Shown here piece after piece: positions 38,777-49,215 of a stretch of 64,000 bases of DNA. Both the position numbers and the translations under genes were made by a program. The notes beneath the pieces were generated by a model. The model saw nothing but the letters and a program-made list of their open reading frames with translations, had not been told where the DNA came from and searched no databases. The stretch is from assembly GCF_014905175.1 (NCBI RefSeq), contig NC_057788.1:5146001-5210000 (forward strand), in the 5' to 3' direction. The stretch comes from Aphidius gifuensis. Its lineage: Eukaryota > Arthropoda > Insecta > Hymenoptera > Braconidae. Every line of letters begins with the position of its first letter. Position 1 is the first letter of the stretch.

Positions 38777-39172
38777 ATGCTCCCGACATTAAACTTTAAC
38801 GTGTTCTCTTGTCTTTTCCTGCTTTATAAAATTAAGCACAAAAGCAAGATGGAAAAACAGCTAATTATCAAAAACTTTCAACCCATTTGTATACTGAACA
38901 CAACGATTACTTTAGTGAAAAATAAAGAAGAAACTCTTTCGAGTCTATCTATATTTTCTCAGTTTTATTCTGTGTTCACCGAAAAAAAAAAAAAAAAAAA
39001 AAAAGTCCAAATGCAAAGACAAAAGAAAAGAAGAAGAAAAAAAAATGGAAAAACTCACTCTTCATTGTATATAATACGAAAACTTTTGTATCTGCTTTTG
39101 ACATATTCACAAGATTTTTTTTACTATATATATATTTTTTTTTTTTCGTGTCTCCTCTTCGCCCTAGCATAG
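38777..39172 (+). CDS. long ATG-initiated ORF, 131 codons, coding status doubtful
   Basis: One of the longest true-ATG frames here. The first 68 residues look protein-like (for example KMEKQLIIKNFQPICILNTT). Then a 22-nt A run encodes seven Lys, a basic stretch follows (KKRRRKK), and the end is hydrophobic. The A run in mid-frame argues against a conserved product, and the minus strand is open across the same DNA. Confidence 0.25.
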   Translation: MLPTLNFNVFSCLFLLYKIKHKSKMEKQLIIKNFQPICILNTTITLVKNKEETLSSLSIFSQFYSVFTEKKKKKKKVQMQRQKKRRRKKNGKTHSSLYIIRKLLYLLLTYSQDFFYYIYIFFFSCLLFALA

Positions 39173-39354
39173 ACAGTCGTGCTGGCGACAAAAATATTCT
39201 TGAATTTTTTCCAGTTATCGTTTGATTCGATGAAAGTTCTCTCTTTGCCTGTCGTTGCCAGATGATCCATTGAAATGAATACACTGAATACATCAAAATT
39301 GTAACACCCAACTAAACCAGTGAATAGCATGTGACATGACACAATACTATTCAT
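39124..39354 (-). CDS. possible small ORF, 76 codons
   Basis: ATG to TAG on the minus strand. The second half is strongly protein-like (MDHLATTGKERTFIESNDNW, then KKFKNIFVASTTVYARAKRR). A second minus frame over the same DNA follows an acceptor (TTTTGATGTATTCAG) and runs to a GTGAGT donor at 39048-39053. So this is either one exon read in one of two frames, or a small stand-alone ORF. It overlaps the plus-strand ORF at 38777-39172. Confidence 0.3.
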   Translation of the reverse strand: MNSIVSCHMLFTGLVGCYNFDVFSVFISMDHLATTGKERTFIESNDNWKKFKNIFVASTTVYARAKRRHEKKKIYI

Positions 39355-41742
39355 TCGTTGTATGTCTCCATGTGTTACTTTTAATGGCTAGAAGAATGAC
39401 AATTGATGGTCAGATACTCTGATCATAAAACTATTTTAACAATGACAATCCTCAACATTGTGTTAATGATAGTGTAGATGTAAAATCCAACAATATATAT
39501 AATTCTCATAAAAATTACATGACATTTTATATTGTTGAAAAATAAAAATAAGGAAAAATCCAATAAAACAAAACATAATTTGGTCATTGTTTTTTTTTTA
39601 TTGACAGACATTAAATATATTTTTGATATTTTTATTTAATGAGAGAATATATTCATAAGTTTTTATCGCTTGTTTGTTTTGTTACTGACAAATTACGTGC
39701 GTATATAATCATAGAAGTTATCAAAGTGAGATGAAGTGGATAGCATTATATTTATATGAGACAAGAAAGCAAAGTAACAACCATCAGTCTTTGGGGGAAT
39801 ACTTTTAGGTAAAATGTGAAGGGGCAAAAACAAATGATTGTTCAAAAAGTTATTTTTCTTTTATTTTTTTTTTTCATCCTAAATTCCCTAAACATTGCGT
39901 TTCGGTCTCTGGTTTTCTCATTAATTTCTCAATGATCAATACTAATGTCTTTATATTTTTTGACATATAAATAGAATTTATTTTTTTGAGCCTTTATGTG
40001 GTGATTTCTTTTTTTTCCCTTTATTTTATGTCAGTGTATGACATGAAAATTTGTTCAAGTAAAAGCCGAGTATAAGAGACAGTTTTGCTCGTTCGATGAA
40101 GTGATTCGTTCCGGAAGTTGACCGAGAAAAAGAGTAGAGTTTGTCATCAGTAACCAAGACAAATCAATCATGAAACTGTCATTTGGTAATCATCGAGAGA
40201 AGTCAAAGTATGATACATTCTACTTCACAATTTTATACGCCCATAATATGTCTATGCTAACGAAGACGAATACCCTTCACTTTACTTTTCCAATGAATAA
40301 TAGATAACAGTACATATCAATCTCTTATTTTTTGTTTTCTTTTTTTTTTCCCAAGTTTTATTCATTTATTATCTGTGATATGACATCATCCAAGTTTTTT
40401 AACAAATGCAAACTTTTATTGTTGATGAAGGGAAAAAGTCTATTATAAATAAAAAAAAAAAATTGAAACTTGAGAAAAAGTTCAATTGATAAAACATGTT
40501 TTTAAAGCAAAGTTCAATTTAAAAATTTACATATTATATATTTACATAGACATATATATTTTCCATGTAAAGTATAGATGAATAAAATCATTTGTAAATA
40601 TGAATCTATACTGTACTTACTGTATTAACATTGAGATATGACTTCAAAATGCAAAAGGATAAAATTTGCATCACAAATACTTGTCTACCGTTGCAAATTT
40701 ACAAATGCCATAAGGAGATTAATGAAAATCTCTAGAAATTGTTGAAAAGCGAGTCGATAAGAGACTGAGCCAAAGAATAAACCAGAAATTGGAGGACCTG
40801 CGTAAGCAAGTTGGTTATAAATGGATACTAAAAGTTTTCAACTTTTAAACTAAGTGTACAAAAAAAAAAAAAAAAAACAGACCGAAAAAAAATTTAAAAA
40901 AAAACCCAAGGGATCGAAATTTCATTCTTTTCTTTCCTTTTTTTTAGTTATTTTTTTTTTCTTTTCTCATTTTATTGTGTTTTCAAAGGTGATTGAAAAA
41001 ATTTAAATGAAATGCAAACGAGAAAACGAATTAAATACATTTTGGTATAAAATGAATCTTCGTAAATGAGCATGGTTGGGTAAAACTAAAGACAATCAGA
41101 ATACTGAAGTTAGGAAAAAAAAAAAAAAAAGAAAATTTGTAAATTCATTGAGGGGTAGAAATTTTAAGGCCTTTTGCTTTTATCTTAATGTTTTTTTTCT
41201 TTTTTTTTCTGCACGCCCTCTGAAGTTATGCCTGCAGTTTTGTCGGTGAGTCTGTCATGTTGTAGAATTAACTTTGGATTAACTGACAAGGCTTCTAGGT
41301 GATTATTGGAGCTTTTCCAGTTGAAAGAAGATAAGACTTTGTTAATCAGGCTACTACTATATTCTTCATGACAAAATATAATACAAACATCAAGTCTTTG
41401 TTTAACAGATTATTTATTTTATAAAACAAAAAAAAAAAAAATTCTTAATTTTTCAAATAAATCATAAAGCTTTATAATTTATTTTTTTTTATTCTTTAAA
41501 AATCTTCATTATTATTATGTTGTTAAAAATAAAAATAACATAATATTTTTAATTTACAAAACAATATTTCAAGTTAGATAAAATGAAAAAAAAATTACTC
41601 TTTTGCAGTAATTCACTCATAGATGAGTATTGTATTTTTTTCTTCTTTTTTTTTATCTGGCCAAGGGCCAAGAAACAAAGAAAATCCTTTGTTATTGGGG
41701 GGTGGAGCAAACAGTGATATCAATTGGTCGCTATTGCCAACG
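39355..41742. other. AT-rich non-coding stretch with one GC-richer islet
   Basis: At 40122-40307 the plus strand is open for 61 codons (contains RKRVEFVISNQDKSIMKL) with its first ATG at codon 17 and no clear splice sites. I record it but do not call it. The remainder is A/T runs. Confidence 0.5.
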
Positions 41743-41853
41743 TTAAATTAAATACAGGAGAATGTTGAGAATGACGAGTGGTTGTGGAATATCATGGGTG
41801 TGCGTAAAATCCCCGAGTGAAAAACTGGCCAATAAATGTATACTGTCTTGTTC
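41743..41853 (-). CDS. candidate terminal coding exon, unrecognised
   Basis: Minus strand: a long T tract ending TTTTGTTTTGCAG is followed in phase 0 by 36 open codons and TAA: EQDSIHLLASFSLGDFTHTH, then DIPQPLVILNILLYLI. The phase would accept the phase-0 donor of the exon candidate at 44636-44722. A different minus frame spanning this site is open for 172 codons (41792-42310) and competes with this reading. Confidence 0.3.
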   Translation of the reverse strand, partial: EQDSIHLLASFSLGDFTHTHDIPQPLVILNILLYLI

Positions 41854-42310
41854 CTGCAAAACAAAAAAAAAAAGGTATGCGTATATATACAGTATAAATA
41901 GAAAAAATATCCAGAATGAGTAGATGTATCTTTCGCGGGGATTTTGTTGCTGGAATGATTTGCAGATCGATGCTAAGGTTGAATGAAATATGACATGGTG
42001 AAAAGTATATAGGTCTAAGGGGGCGGAAATAAAAACCAATATAAGCAGGTCCATAGGTCAACCTTGCATTTGTGGAGGGTTCGTTTAAGATATATAGAAG
42101 TACAAAATGAGAAAATACAAAAAAAGGGAAAAAGATTTTATCTGTTGGTGTGTTAGACGATGCAACGCATGGCATTCTATATAAAAATTCCAAAAGGGAG
42201 TATTTTTCATGACGAGTGAAATTGCCTTTTAGCTTATCAGCTGTGAATTTAGAGATTTTGAATGTGACATTAGACCATCTTGCGACATATAAATATATGT
42301 ATATTAGCAT
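41792..42310 (-). CDS. longest ORF in the window, 172 codons, unrecognised
   Basis: True ATG start and TGA stop. The N-terminal part is protein-like (KISKFTADKLKGNFTRHEKY, then SLLEFLYRMPCVASSNTPTD). The rest alternates hydrophobic Phe/Ile/Tyr-rich segments (FFVFSHFVLLYIL) with proline-rich loops. With about 70-75% A+T a chance frame of this length is unlikely in 64 kb, though this strand is pyrimidine-rich, which lowers stop frequency. Possible multi-pass membrane protein, pseudogene or chance. It contains the acceptor of the competing exon at 41853. Confidence 0.3.
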   Translation of the reverse strand: MLIYIYLYVARWSNVTFKISKFTADKLKGNFTRHEKYSLLEFLYRMPCVASSNTPTDKIFFPFFVFSHFVLLYILNEPSTNARLTYGPAYIGFYFRPLRPIYFSPCHISFNLSIDLQIIPATKSPRKIHLLILDIFSIYTVYIRIPFFFCFAGTRQYTFIGQFFTRGFYAHP

Positions 42311-44413
42311 CCGATATCACAACATTTATATAAAATGGCCAACTAGTCTGATAAGATGATTTAACGTAATCCTACTGGCCGATCATTCTATCCTATCACC
42401 CCTTTGAATCTTTAAAAATAATACACCAATTTGTTAAACTTTAAAAATTCAAACATCCCAACTCTTCGTCATTCTTAACTTAAATAATTTTTGTTTTTTT
42501 GTTGTTGTTTTTTTTTTTTACTCGCAGTTTAATATCACACGATATAAAAAACCAACCCTCCAATGCAATTTCAACATTATTTTTCCGATATCTCGAATAA
42601 AATTTCCAACTTTACGATTTTGAGATAAAACAAAAAAAATATATATAAACATAAAGAAAAAAAAAACTAAACATGCAAGACAGTTTATACTTTATCGAGA
42701 AACGATAAACCGACGAAACCGATGAAAACATGTCAACTAAAAATTACGATAGTAAATTTTTTTTATTCTTTTTCATCTTGAAGTCACTATAGAATCGTAG
42801 ATGTTTTTCCTTTTTTAGCAAAAGTTTTCTCATAAACATTGAGTGTGTTCACTTGTCGGAGCGAATAAAACTAATATAAAATCATTTAAATATCGTACAA
42901 CTATATTATTATTATTTTGATCAAAAGATGTAAACAAGTTTTCTCATTAAATCAAAAACATCATACAACGTTTGACATACTTTTTTATTTATTCAATAAA
43001 ATTAACAATTGATTTTTCAACATAATAGTTTATCTTGATTTTTATTCTCATATAAAATCACAATGTTTTTCTCAAACTTTTGGCGTAAAAATATTTTTAA
43101 TGGTGTGTTAGATTGTTCATTCATTCAGTCATAGCAATTGAGGGATAAAAATAGGGTGAAAATGATAGGTGAAAAGGAAATCTGATCATTTTAATTTTTC
43201 CACAAAATTAAAGAAGGTCATTTAAACATGTATTCTTGTTTTCATTTTATAAATAAAAACTACTAACAGGGAAAAACGACAATTGTTTTTCTTTATACTT
43301 TTTTTCTGTTTTAAAGTGCTGTTGTTCTTGTTATCTCAAACGCTTCATTGCTTACACACACACACCCAGTCAACATTCATATAGATATACATTTTGATTT
43401 TTGTTGGGTCTTGAATGTACCACACCCAAGAGATCAATTTGAAATCCGATATGTCTAAACAATTGAGATAGAAAATAATTGTAAAAAAAAAAAAAAATAT
43501 ATTACCACATTAAAAACAGACACACTGTTGTTGACATTAAAATGAAATTTAATTATTTTTCAAATATATTAAGCCATTAAATAATACTGCAAAAATAAAA
43601 AAAAAATATCTGTATAAACACATTAAAAAATCATCAAAAATACAAGATCTTTTTTTTTTATATTTTTTTATTTTTATCTCAATACATAAAAAAAAAATAT
43701 ATATGTATTAAAGCAAACCTTTAATACCTTCAGTATAAACTATCAGAGGGGATGAAAAAAAAACCTTGAAATCCATAAATAAAAAAAAAAATAAAAAAAA
43801 TTCGTTTTGGAAAAGCCTCTCAGCGCGGATTTTCTCGTTACTCTTATTCGTTGTCGAATCGTTAAAATTGAACAGTCCACATTTTTTTATGGGTTAGGCC
43901 GCAAAATCATGTGGAACACTTGGAACATATAAACCGCTAAAAACAACCATAGAATATATTGTATATGTGTGTATATTACGTCGGCACTCTACCCATCTAA
44001 GCGGGATTAACGATTCGTCGAGCATGAACGACGTTCCGTGTCTCCCCAGAGAATCTTATTTGTGAAACGAATGAAAAAATAACCTATGAAGTTACATATA
44101 GGCCATTCACTTTTTTTTTTTTGTCTCCCTCAGTAGGGTTGATCAGTATGTATCGTATTACCTTCTACGTTCAACTTGTGTAATTTTTTTTTTCCCTCTT
44201 TTTATTATAAAATATTTAAAAAGATCAGAATTGGTCATTTTAGCAATGACGTCGTCGTATCGTTGTCATAACGCTGAATTATATGTTGAGTGTAAATTAG
44301 AATTTAAAAAAATCATACCTAGCAATAGATAATAATGAATTGCACCCTCTTGTGTCTTGTTTTATAACAGAAGGGATGGAATTTATTTTTTTTTCTTCTC
44401 CTTTTTCAACGTG
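42311..44413. other. AT-rich non-coding stretch
   Basis: A GC-richer patch at about 43980-44060 has no splice-supported frame. Otherwise A/T runs. Confidence 0.5.
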
Positions 44414-44722
44414 TCACACGAATTTCAAGAGCTCACGTCGTATATAAATTCTAGAATTTTTATATTTTAAATTCTTTGTGGTTAATTCTTCAGGTGTTAT
44501 TAAATCAACTACATATTTTTCTTGAATAAATAAAAAAATTGTCAAATAATAAAATTGATAAACTCTCAATTTGATACAACACAAATAAGAATAACAAAAA
44601 AAAAAAGAAATAGAAAATGTTAAATTTGGCCTTACTTGTTCAATTGAACCCTCCTCATTCTTGAATTTAGTCTCTATTCTATCGAAAGATACATAATCCT
44701 GAAGACCCAATAACATATTCCT
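44414..44722 (-). CDS. candidate exon (44722-44636) with adjoining open sequence, unrecognised
   Basis: Minus strand: the acceptor AAATGCTCTCTAG at 44723 and the donor CAA/GTAAGG at 44635 bound an 87-nt phase-0 exon, RNMLLGLQDYVSFDRIETKF then KNEEGSIEQ. A short intron of 115 nt to an acceptor (TTATTTATTCAAG, exon from 44520) is plausible, but joining there shifts frame and stops after three codons. Unspliced, the same frame stays open for 100 codons from ATG (44716) and ends in a charged tail, EKYVVDLITPEELTTKNLKY then KNSRIYIRRELLKFV. A weaker donor (G/GTTCAA) would remove 129 nt and keep frame. Confidence 0.4.
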   Translation of the reverse strand, partial: RNMLLGLQDYVSFDRIETKFKNEEGSIEQVRPNLTFSISFFFCYSYLCCIKLRVYQFYYLTIFLFIQEKYVVDLITPEELTTKNLKYKNSRIYIRRELLKFV

Positions 44723-46488
44723 CTAGAGAGCATTTGAAAATATAACATTTGAACATCAGGTATATGTGTATCCAAGAAGAGGTAAGGGAAAAAAAAATAC
44801 GAAAAATAAAAACTAACAATACCATGGAAATAAAAAATAAATAAATAAAAAGAAAAAAAAAAAAAAACGATGGAATCTTTTCATCTTGTATTGACATAGA
44901 GCAACATTGGTCTTGTCCATCTTCGATCCAATTTCATCTATCTATCGAGGGTAGGCTATAAGAGGCAACGTAGATATATACAAGAAAAACATCAGCCAAC
45001 AGGATATCGTTGACGAAGGAAAAATAAAAAATGAAAAAAATAAGAAAAAAAAACTTTCTCTTTTTTTTTTTTTAACTGCACAACATGTATTATTGGCAGA
45101 AAAAAAAAAAAAATTGTATCATGGATAACATGAAATTGGGTGGTTCACGGGCTATTACCTTACAGGATGGTGGCTGACAATAAATTTCGCTTGAACTATG
45201 TTTACGCAGAGTGTATCCTTGGATAAATTGCCTTGAAAAAAAAAAAAATTCAATGTAGTTGACTGACAAAAAAAAACTAATTTAAATTTTTTTTATAATT
45301 TATTTTATAAATGTTTATTGGACAATTGTATATTTCGTAAATGTACATGGCTTAATTATTTTGAATTAGTTTGAGGTCTTTAAATATATAACTGTCGTAA
45401 AATAAATTATCCTTTCATTAAAGTATGATGTAATATAGATAATTTTGAGTTCTTGTTAATCGACAGAATGTTTAGGGGAATGGTACCTCAGTTGTGCAAA
45501 CTTCTCTTTGAAGAGGTTATACTGCAGTAACACCCTAGTTGTTAGAAATGAACTTTATTAAAATGAAAACGAGGTACATTAACATGTCCACAGAGTATCG
45601 TAACGACTAATTATTATTGTCTAATTCAATGCTCTAGTATAAATAATTTTAATACAATATATACAGTATAGAACAGTCCATTTTTTTGCAGAAGCTTTTT
45701 CATTTATAATCTTCTTAGATATCAAGTGTTATAATTATTTTTTTTCGTTTTATTTACACTTTTATCTTCTATTTATATCTAAAAACATGCTGACACATTT
45801 AGCTATATGTTTATGGGATAACTGAAAATTTCTATATACTTTTAAAATCAAATTTATTTCTCGTTTTGTCATATTACCATTTTAATGAATTTTATTTTCT
45901 CACCTCGTGACTTTTCATGTTGAAGATTCATTATTTCTACCCGTCCATTTCTAGTTTTTAGTAACACGATACCAAGTTTATAATTTAATCTGAGAAAATA
46001 AATTTAAACCGTTTGAATATGTCATAGCGTAAACTGACTACCCGATATTTTTATTCGATTATGTCATACATTTCTGTCCTCGCATTCTATGATCCTTTCG
46101 TTTTTGTTTTCTCGCAAACTTTTGCATATTTAAATTTTCCATGGATATTTTATATCATGAAAATTTAGATTATATATTTAAATATATATTTTCACCAATA
46201 AAAAGTTTGATAACAATTTTTATATTATTTTTATAAACAAAAATAGCTTTGTTTAAAAAAAAATATAATTAAATAATAATTATAAGAAAACTATACCAAT
46301 TAATATCGTAATATAAAAAGGACAAACATCATCGGTCTTCGGACATTTGATTGGTCATTGTTTTTTTCTCACTTGCTCTCATACGAATTTCTTTCTGTTT
46401 GCCTTTTTCTATTATTTTTTTATTTATTTCGTTAGCAACGAAAAAACAAAAAAAAACGAGCGAGTAAACAAAATTTTTTTTGATATTT
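44723..46488. other. AT-rich non-coding stretch
   Basis: No supportable gene. The minus-strand frame at 44679-44897 is mostly Phe runs. Confidence 0.5.
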
Positions 46489-47690
46489 TTGATATTTTTT
46501 TTAAAAATTGACATATTAAGCTAGCACAACTTTCTCAATAATCATGGGATCTCAATGCAATTGGGCTTGAAATTTTGTGCGAATTATGTGTTTTTTATGT
46601 GTGAAGAAATAATTTAAGAACAAAATTTTTTAAAATATTTTTTATATTTTTTTTTTATAATTGACATATTAAGCTAGCACAACTTTCTCAATAATCATCG
46701 GATCTTGATGCAATTGGGCTTAAAATTTTGTGCGAATTATGTGTTTTTCATGCGTGAAGAAATAAATTTGAAAGAAAATTTTTTTTTTATTATTTACATT
46801 TTTTTTTAAAATTGAAATATTAAGCTAGCACAACTTTCTCAATAATCATCGGATCTTGATGCAATTGGGCTCAAAATTTTGTGCGAATTATGTGTTTTTT
46901 ATGTGTGAAGAAATAAATTTGAAAGAAAATTTTTTTTTTTATTTTTTACATTTTTTTTTAAAATTGAAATATTAAGCTAGCACAACTTTCTCAATAATCA
47001 TCGGATCTCAATGCGATTGGGCTTGAAATTTTGTGCGAATTATGTGTTTTTTATGTGTGAAGAAATAAATTCGAAAGAAAATTTTTTTTTTTATTATTTA
47101 CATTTTTTTAAAAAATTGACATATTAAGCTAGCACAACTTTCTCAATAATCATCGGATCTCAATGCAATTGGGCTTAAAATTTCGTGCGAATTATGTGTT
47201 TTTTATTTGTGAAGAAATAAATTTGAAAGAAAATTTTTTTTTTAGTTTTTACATTTTTTTTAAAAATTGGCATATTAAGCTAGCACAACTTTCTCAATAA
47301 TCATCGGATCTCAATGCAATTGGGCTTGAAATTTTGTGCGAATTATGTGTTTTTTATTTGTGAAGAAATAAATTTGAAAGAAAATTTTTTTTTTTATTAT
47401 TTACATTTTTTTAAAAAATTGACATATTAAGCTAGCACAACTTTCTCAATAATCATCGGATCTTGATGCAATTGGGCTTAAAATTTTGTGCGAATTATGT
47501 GTTTTTTATGTGGGGAAATATAAATTCGAAAAAAAAAATTTTTCCCATTTTTTATATTTTTTTTTTAAATTAAGATATAAAGGTAGCACAACTTTTTCAG
47601 TAAACATTCAATCTTGATGTTATTAGACTAAAAATTACGTGTGAATTATGTGTGATTTATGTGTAAATAAATAAATTAAAAAAATTTTTC
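46489..47690 (+). repeat. satellite-like array, eight units of about 152 bp
   Basis: The word TTAAGCTAGCACAACTTTCT recurs at 46516, 46669, 46820, 46972, 47124, 47275 and 47427, spaced 151-153 bp; an eighth diverged unit sits near 47579. Each unit has a conserved half (through AATCATCGGATCT, ATGCAATTGGGCT and GCGAATTATGTG) and a T-run half of variable sequence. The two TCAATG/TTGATG variants alternate between units. The last unit is clearly older. Confidence 0.92.
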
Positions 47691-47897
47691 GTCAATTTAT
47701 TCATTCTTTTTTTTTTTTTTTATGATAATACTTGTGTTTATAGAATCAATGAACAATGAACCTTTTAGAAGGTATGAATACAGGCGCGTATACCAATTAA
47801 TATATGTAAAATTAGTTTTTCAAAATAAATAAATAATTAATAAATACTTTTCTTTTTACTCAAATTTACTTTTAGTATATATATTTACTTTTTGTTT

Positions 47898-48098
47898 TTA
47901 CAAAGTAATGTAATTTTCTTCCTCTCGGTTGTCTGAATTTTTATTCTCAAGTTTCGTCATCATACAACGCGATTCTTTATTTTTTTGCTCGAAGCCATAT
48001 TTCCCTCGAGGATCAACCACCCCTGTTAACAATTTTGAGTGAAAAGTCGAATATTCTTTAGACAGGATTGGTATGTGTGCAAGATTAAAGAGTCTCAT
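47898..48098 (-). CDS. possible small ORF, 66 codons
   Basis: True ATG to TAA, with hydrophilic, low-bias composition: MRLFNLAHIPILSKEYSTFH, then GVVDPRGKYGFEQKNKESR, ending in an acidic tail (DNREEENYITL). It lies just beside the 152-bp array. A CCAATAAAAG motif is about 15 nt upstream of the ATG, too close to be a normal promoter element. No splice sites needed. Family unknown; chance cannot be excluded. Confidence 0.35.
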   Translation of the reverse strand: MRLFNLAHIPILSKEYSTFHSKLLTGVVDPRGKYGFEQKNKESRCMMTKLENKNSDNREEENYITL

Positions 48099-48283
48099 TA
48101 CATTCTTTTATTGGCTCCCTAAAAATTTTTACATAAAAAAACAAAAAATCTTCTTTGTATTCAAGAATAATGTTCTGAAATCGATAAATAATTTAGATAT
48201 AAAAGTCTCCATTTAAAATGAGCCACCGACTCTTCAAAAAAAAAAAAAATAAATAAAAAACTTTCGTTAATCAATACGTCAAA

Positions 48284-48391
48284 CCCAGGTAGAAATAAGA
48301 GTCAATTTTTTGACTTCTCATACCAAATTAACGTGTAAAGTCAAAAAGTGACCTCAAATTGACGTCGAATTGACTCTAATTTCTACCTGGG
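48284..48391. mobile_element. 108-bp foldback/MITE-like element
   Basis: Begins CCCAGGTAGAAATAAGAGTC and ends with its inverted counterpart (GACTCTAATTTCTACCTGGG), a terminal inverted repeat of about 24 bp with one mismatch. The interior is itself partly palindromic (AGTCAAAAAGTGAC). No clear target-site duplication beyond AAA-like flanks. No coding capacity; non-autonomous. Confidence 0.75.
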
Positions 48392-49022
48392 AAACTCAAA
48401 ATTAAAAAAAAAATAATTATGATTATTTACAAGTTGTTTTATGAAATAATATTTCAAAATAAGCTTGTCTAGTTTTATAGAGTATAGCCGGAGCATTTTG
48501 GTCTTAAGGTCGTGACCCTCTAGCTTACAAAAAAAATAAAAAAATATATATAGTTTGCACCCGAGAGACCTCGATTTTGTTTCTCTACCTTAACTTCGTT
48601 TTATTCTTACTACTCCCTTGAGTTGTCGCTGTTATGTTTTTTTTTTTGTGTCTCGTTTTTCCCTTTAAAATTTTCTTTTCATCAATTTCTTTGCACACAC
48701 TATTATATACATTATTTTATTTAAAAAAAGAAATACGGAAAAACTATAAAATTCATACATCTAACGAAATCAACAATCGTCAATAATAGAATAAATAAAA
48801 AAAGAATTTTATTAGAAAAATTTTATAGCATTTTGGAATTGAGTAAAATTTGACAGTTGGCTGGAAAAGATGTGCATAGAATGTAACGATAGTACACCAG
48901 GTGTTACAGAGTCGTAAAATTTTACTAGTATGTGCGTGTCAACTTAAAATTCAATACTCAGATATATACTACCAAAGGGGGATGAAGAAAAACGGGGAAA
49001 AAAAATTTAAAAAAGAAAAGTA

Positions 49023-49215
49023 TTAACTGTCAACGTTTTTCTCAATGGTATATCGTCCAGCGCGGGCGCGGAAAGATGCGACCCATAAATCTTGGTATAC
49101 GACCTTGTGAGACCGCGACAACGCCTCGTAAATTTTAGCCGACCATTTCGTATTGTCCCCCTGTGGTGTCGTTGATGGTGGTGGCAATGTCGTCGTGGTT
49201 TCTTGTCCAACACAG
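49023..49215 (-). CDS. GC-rich islet, candidate coding exon
   Basis: The most GC-rich block of the right half. Minus strand: the acceptor ATTGTCCAG precedes it, and two frames are open over most of it. One reads CVGQETTTTLPPPSTTPQGD, then NTKWSAKIYEALSRSHKVVY and QDLWVASFRARAGRYTIEKN; the other is Arg/His-rich. The first looks like protein and ends at a TAA or at a weak donor (GACA then GTTAAT). Strand and frame are judged on composition only. Family unknown. Confidence 0.35.

Noticed and set aside
38976..39311. 111-codon minus-strand frame ending in a Phe run
   Set aside because: Overlaps the better-looking 76-codon frame; its last third reads the 22-nt A run and other purine tracts. Retained only as the alternative reading of that islet.
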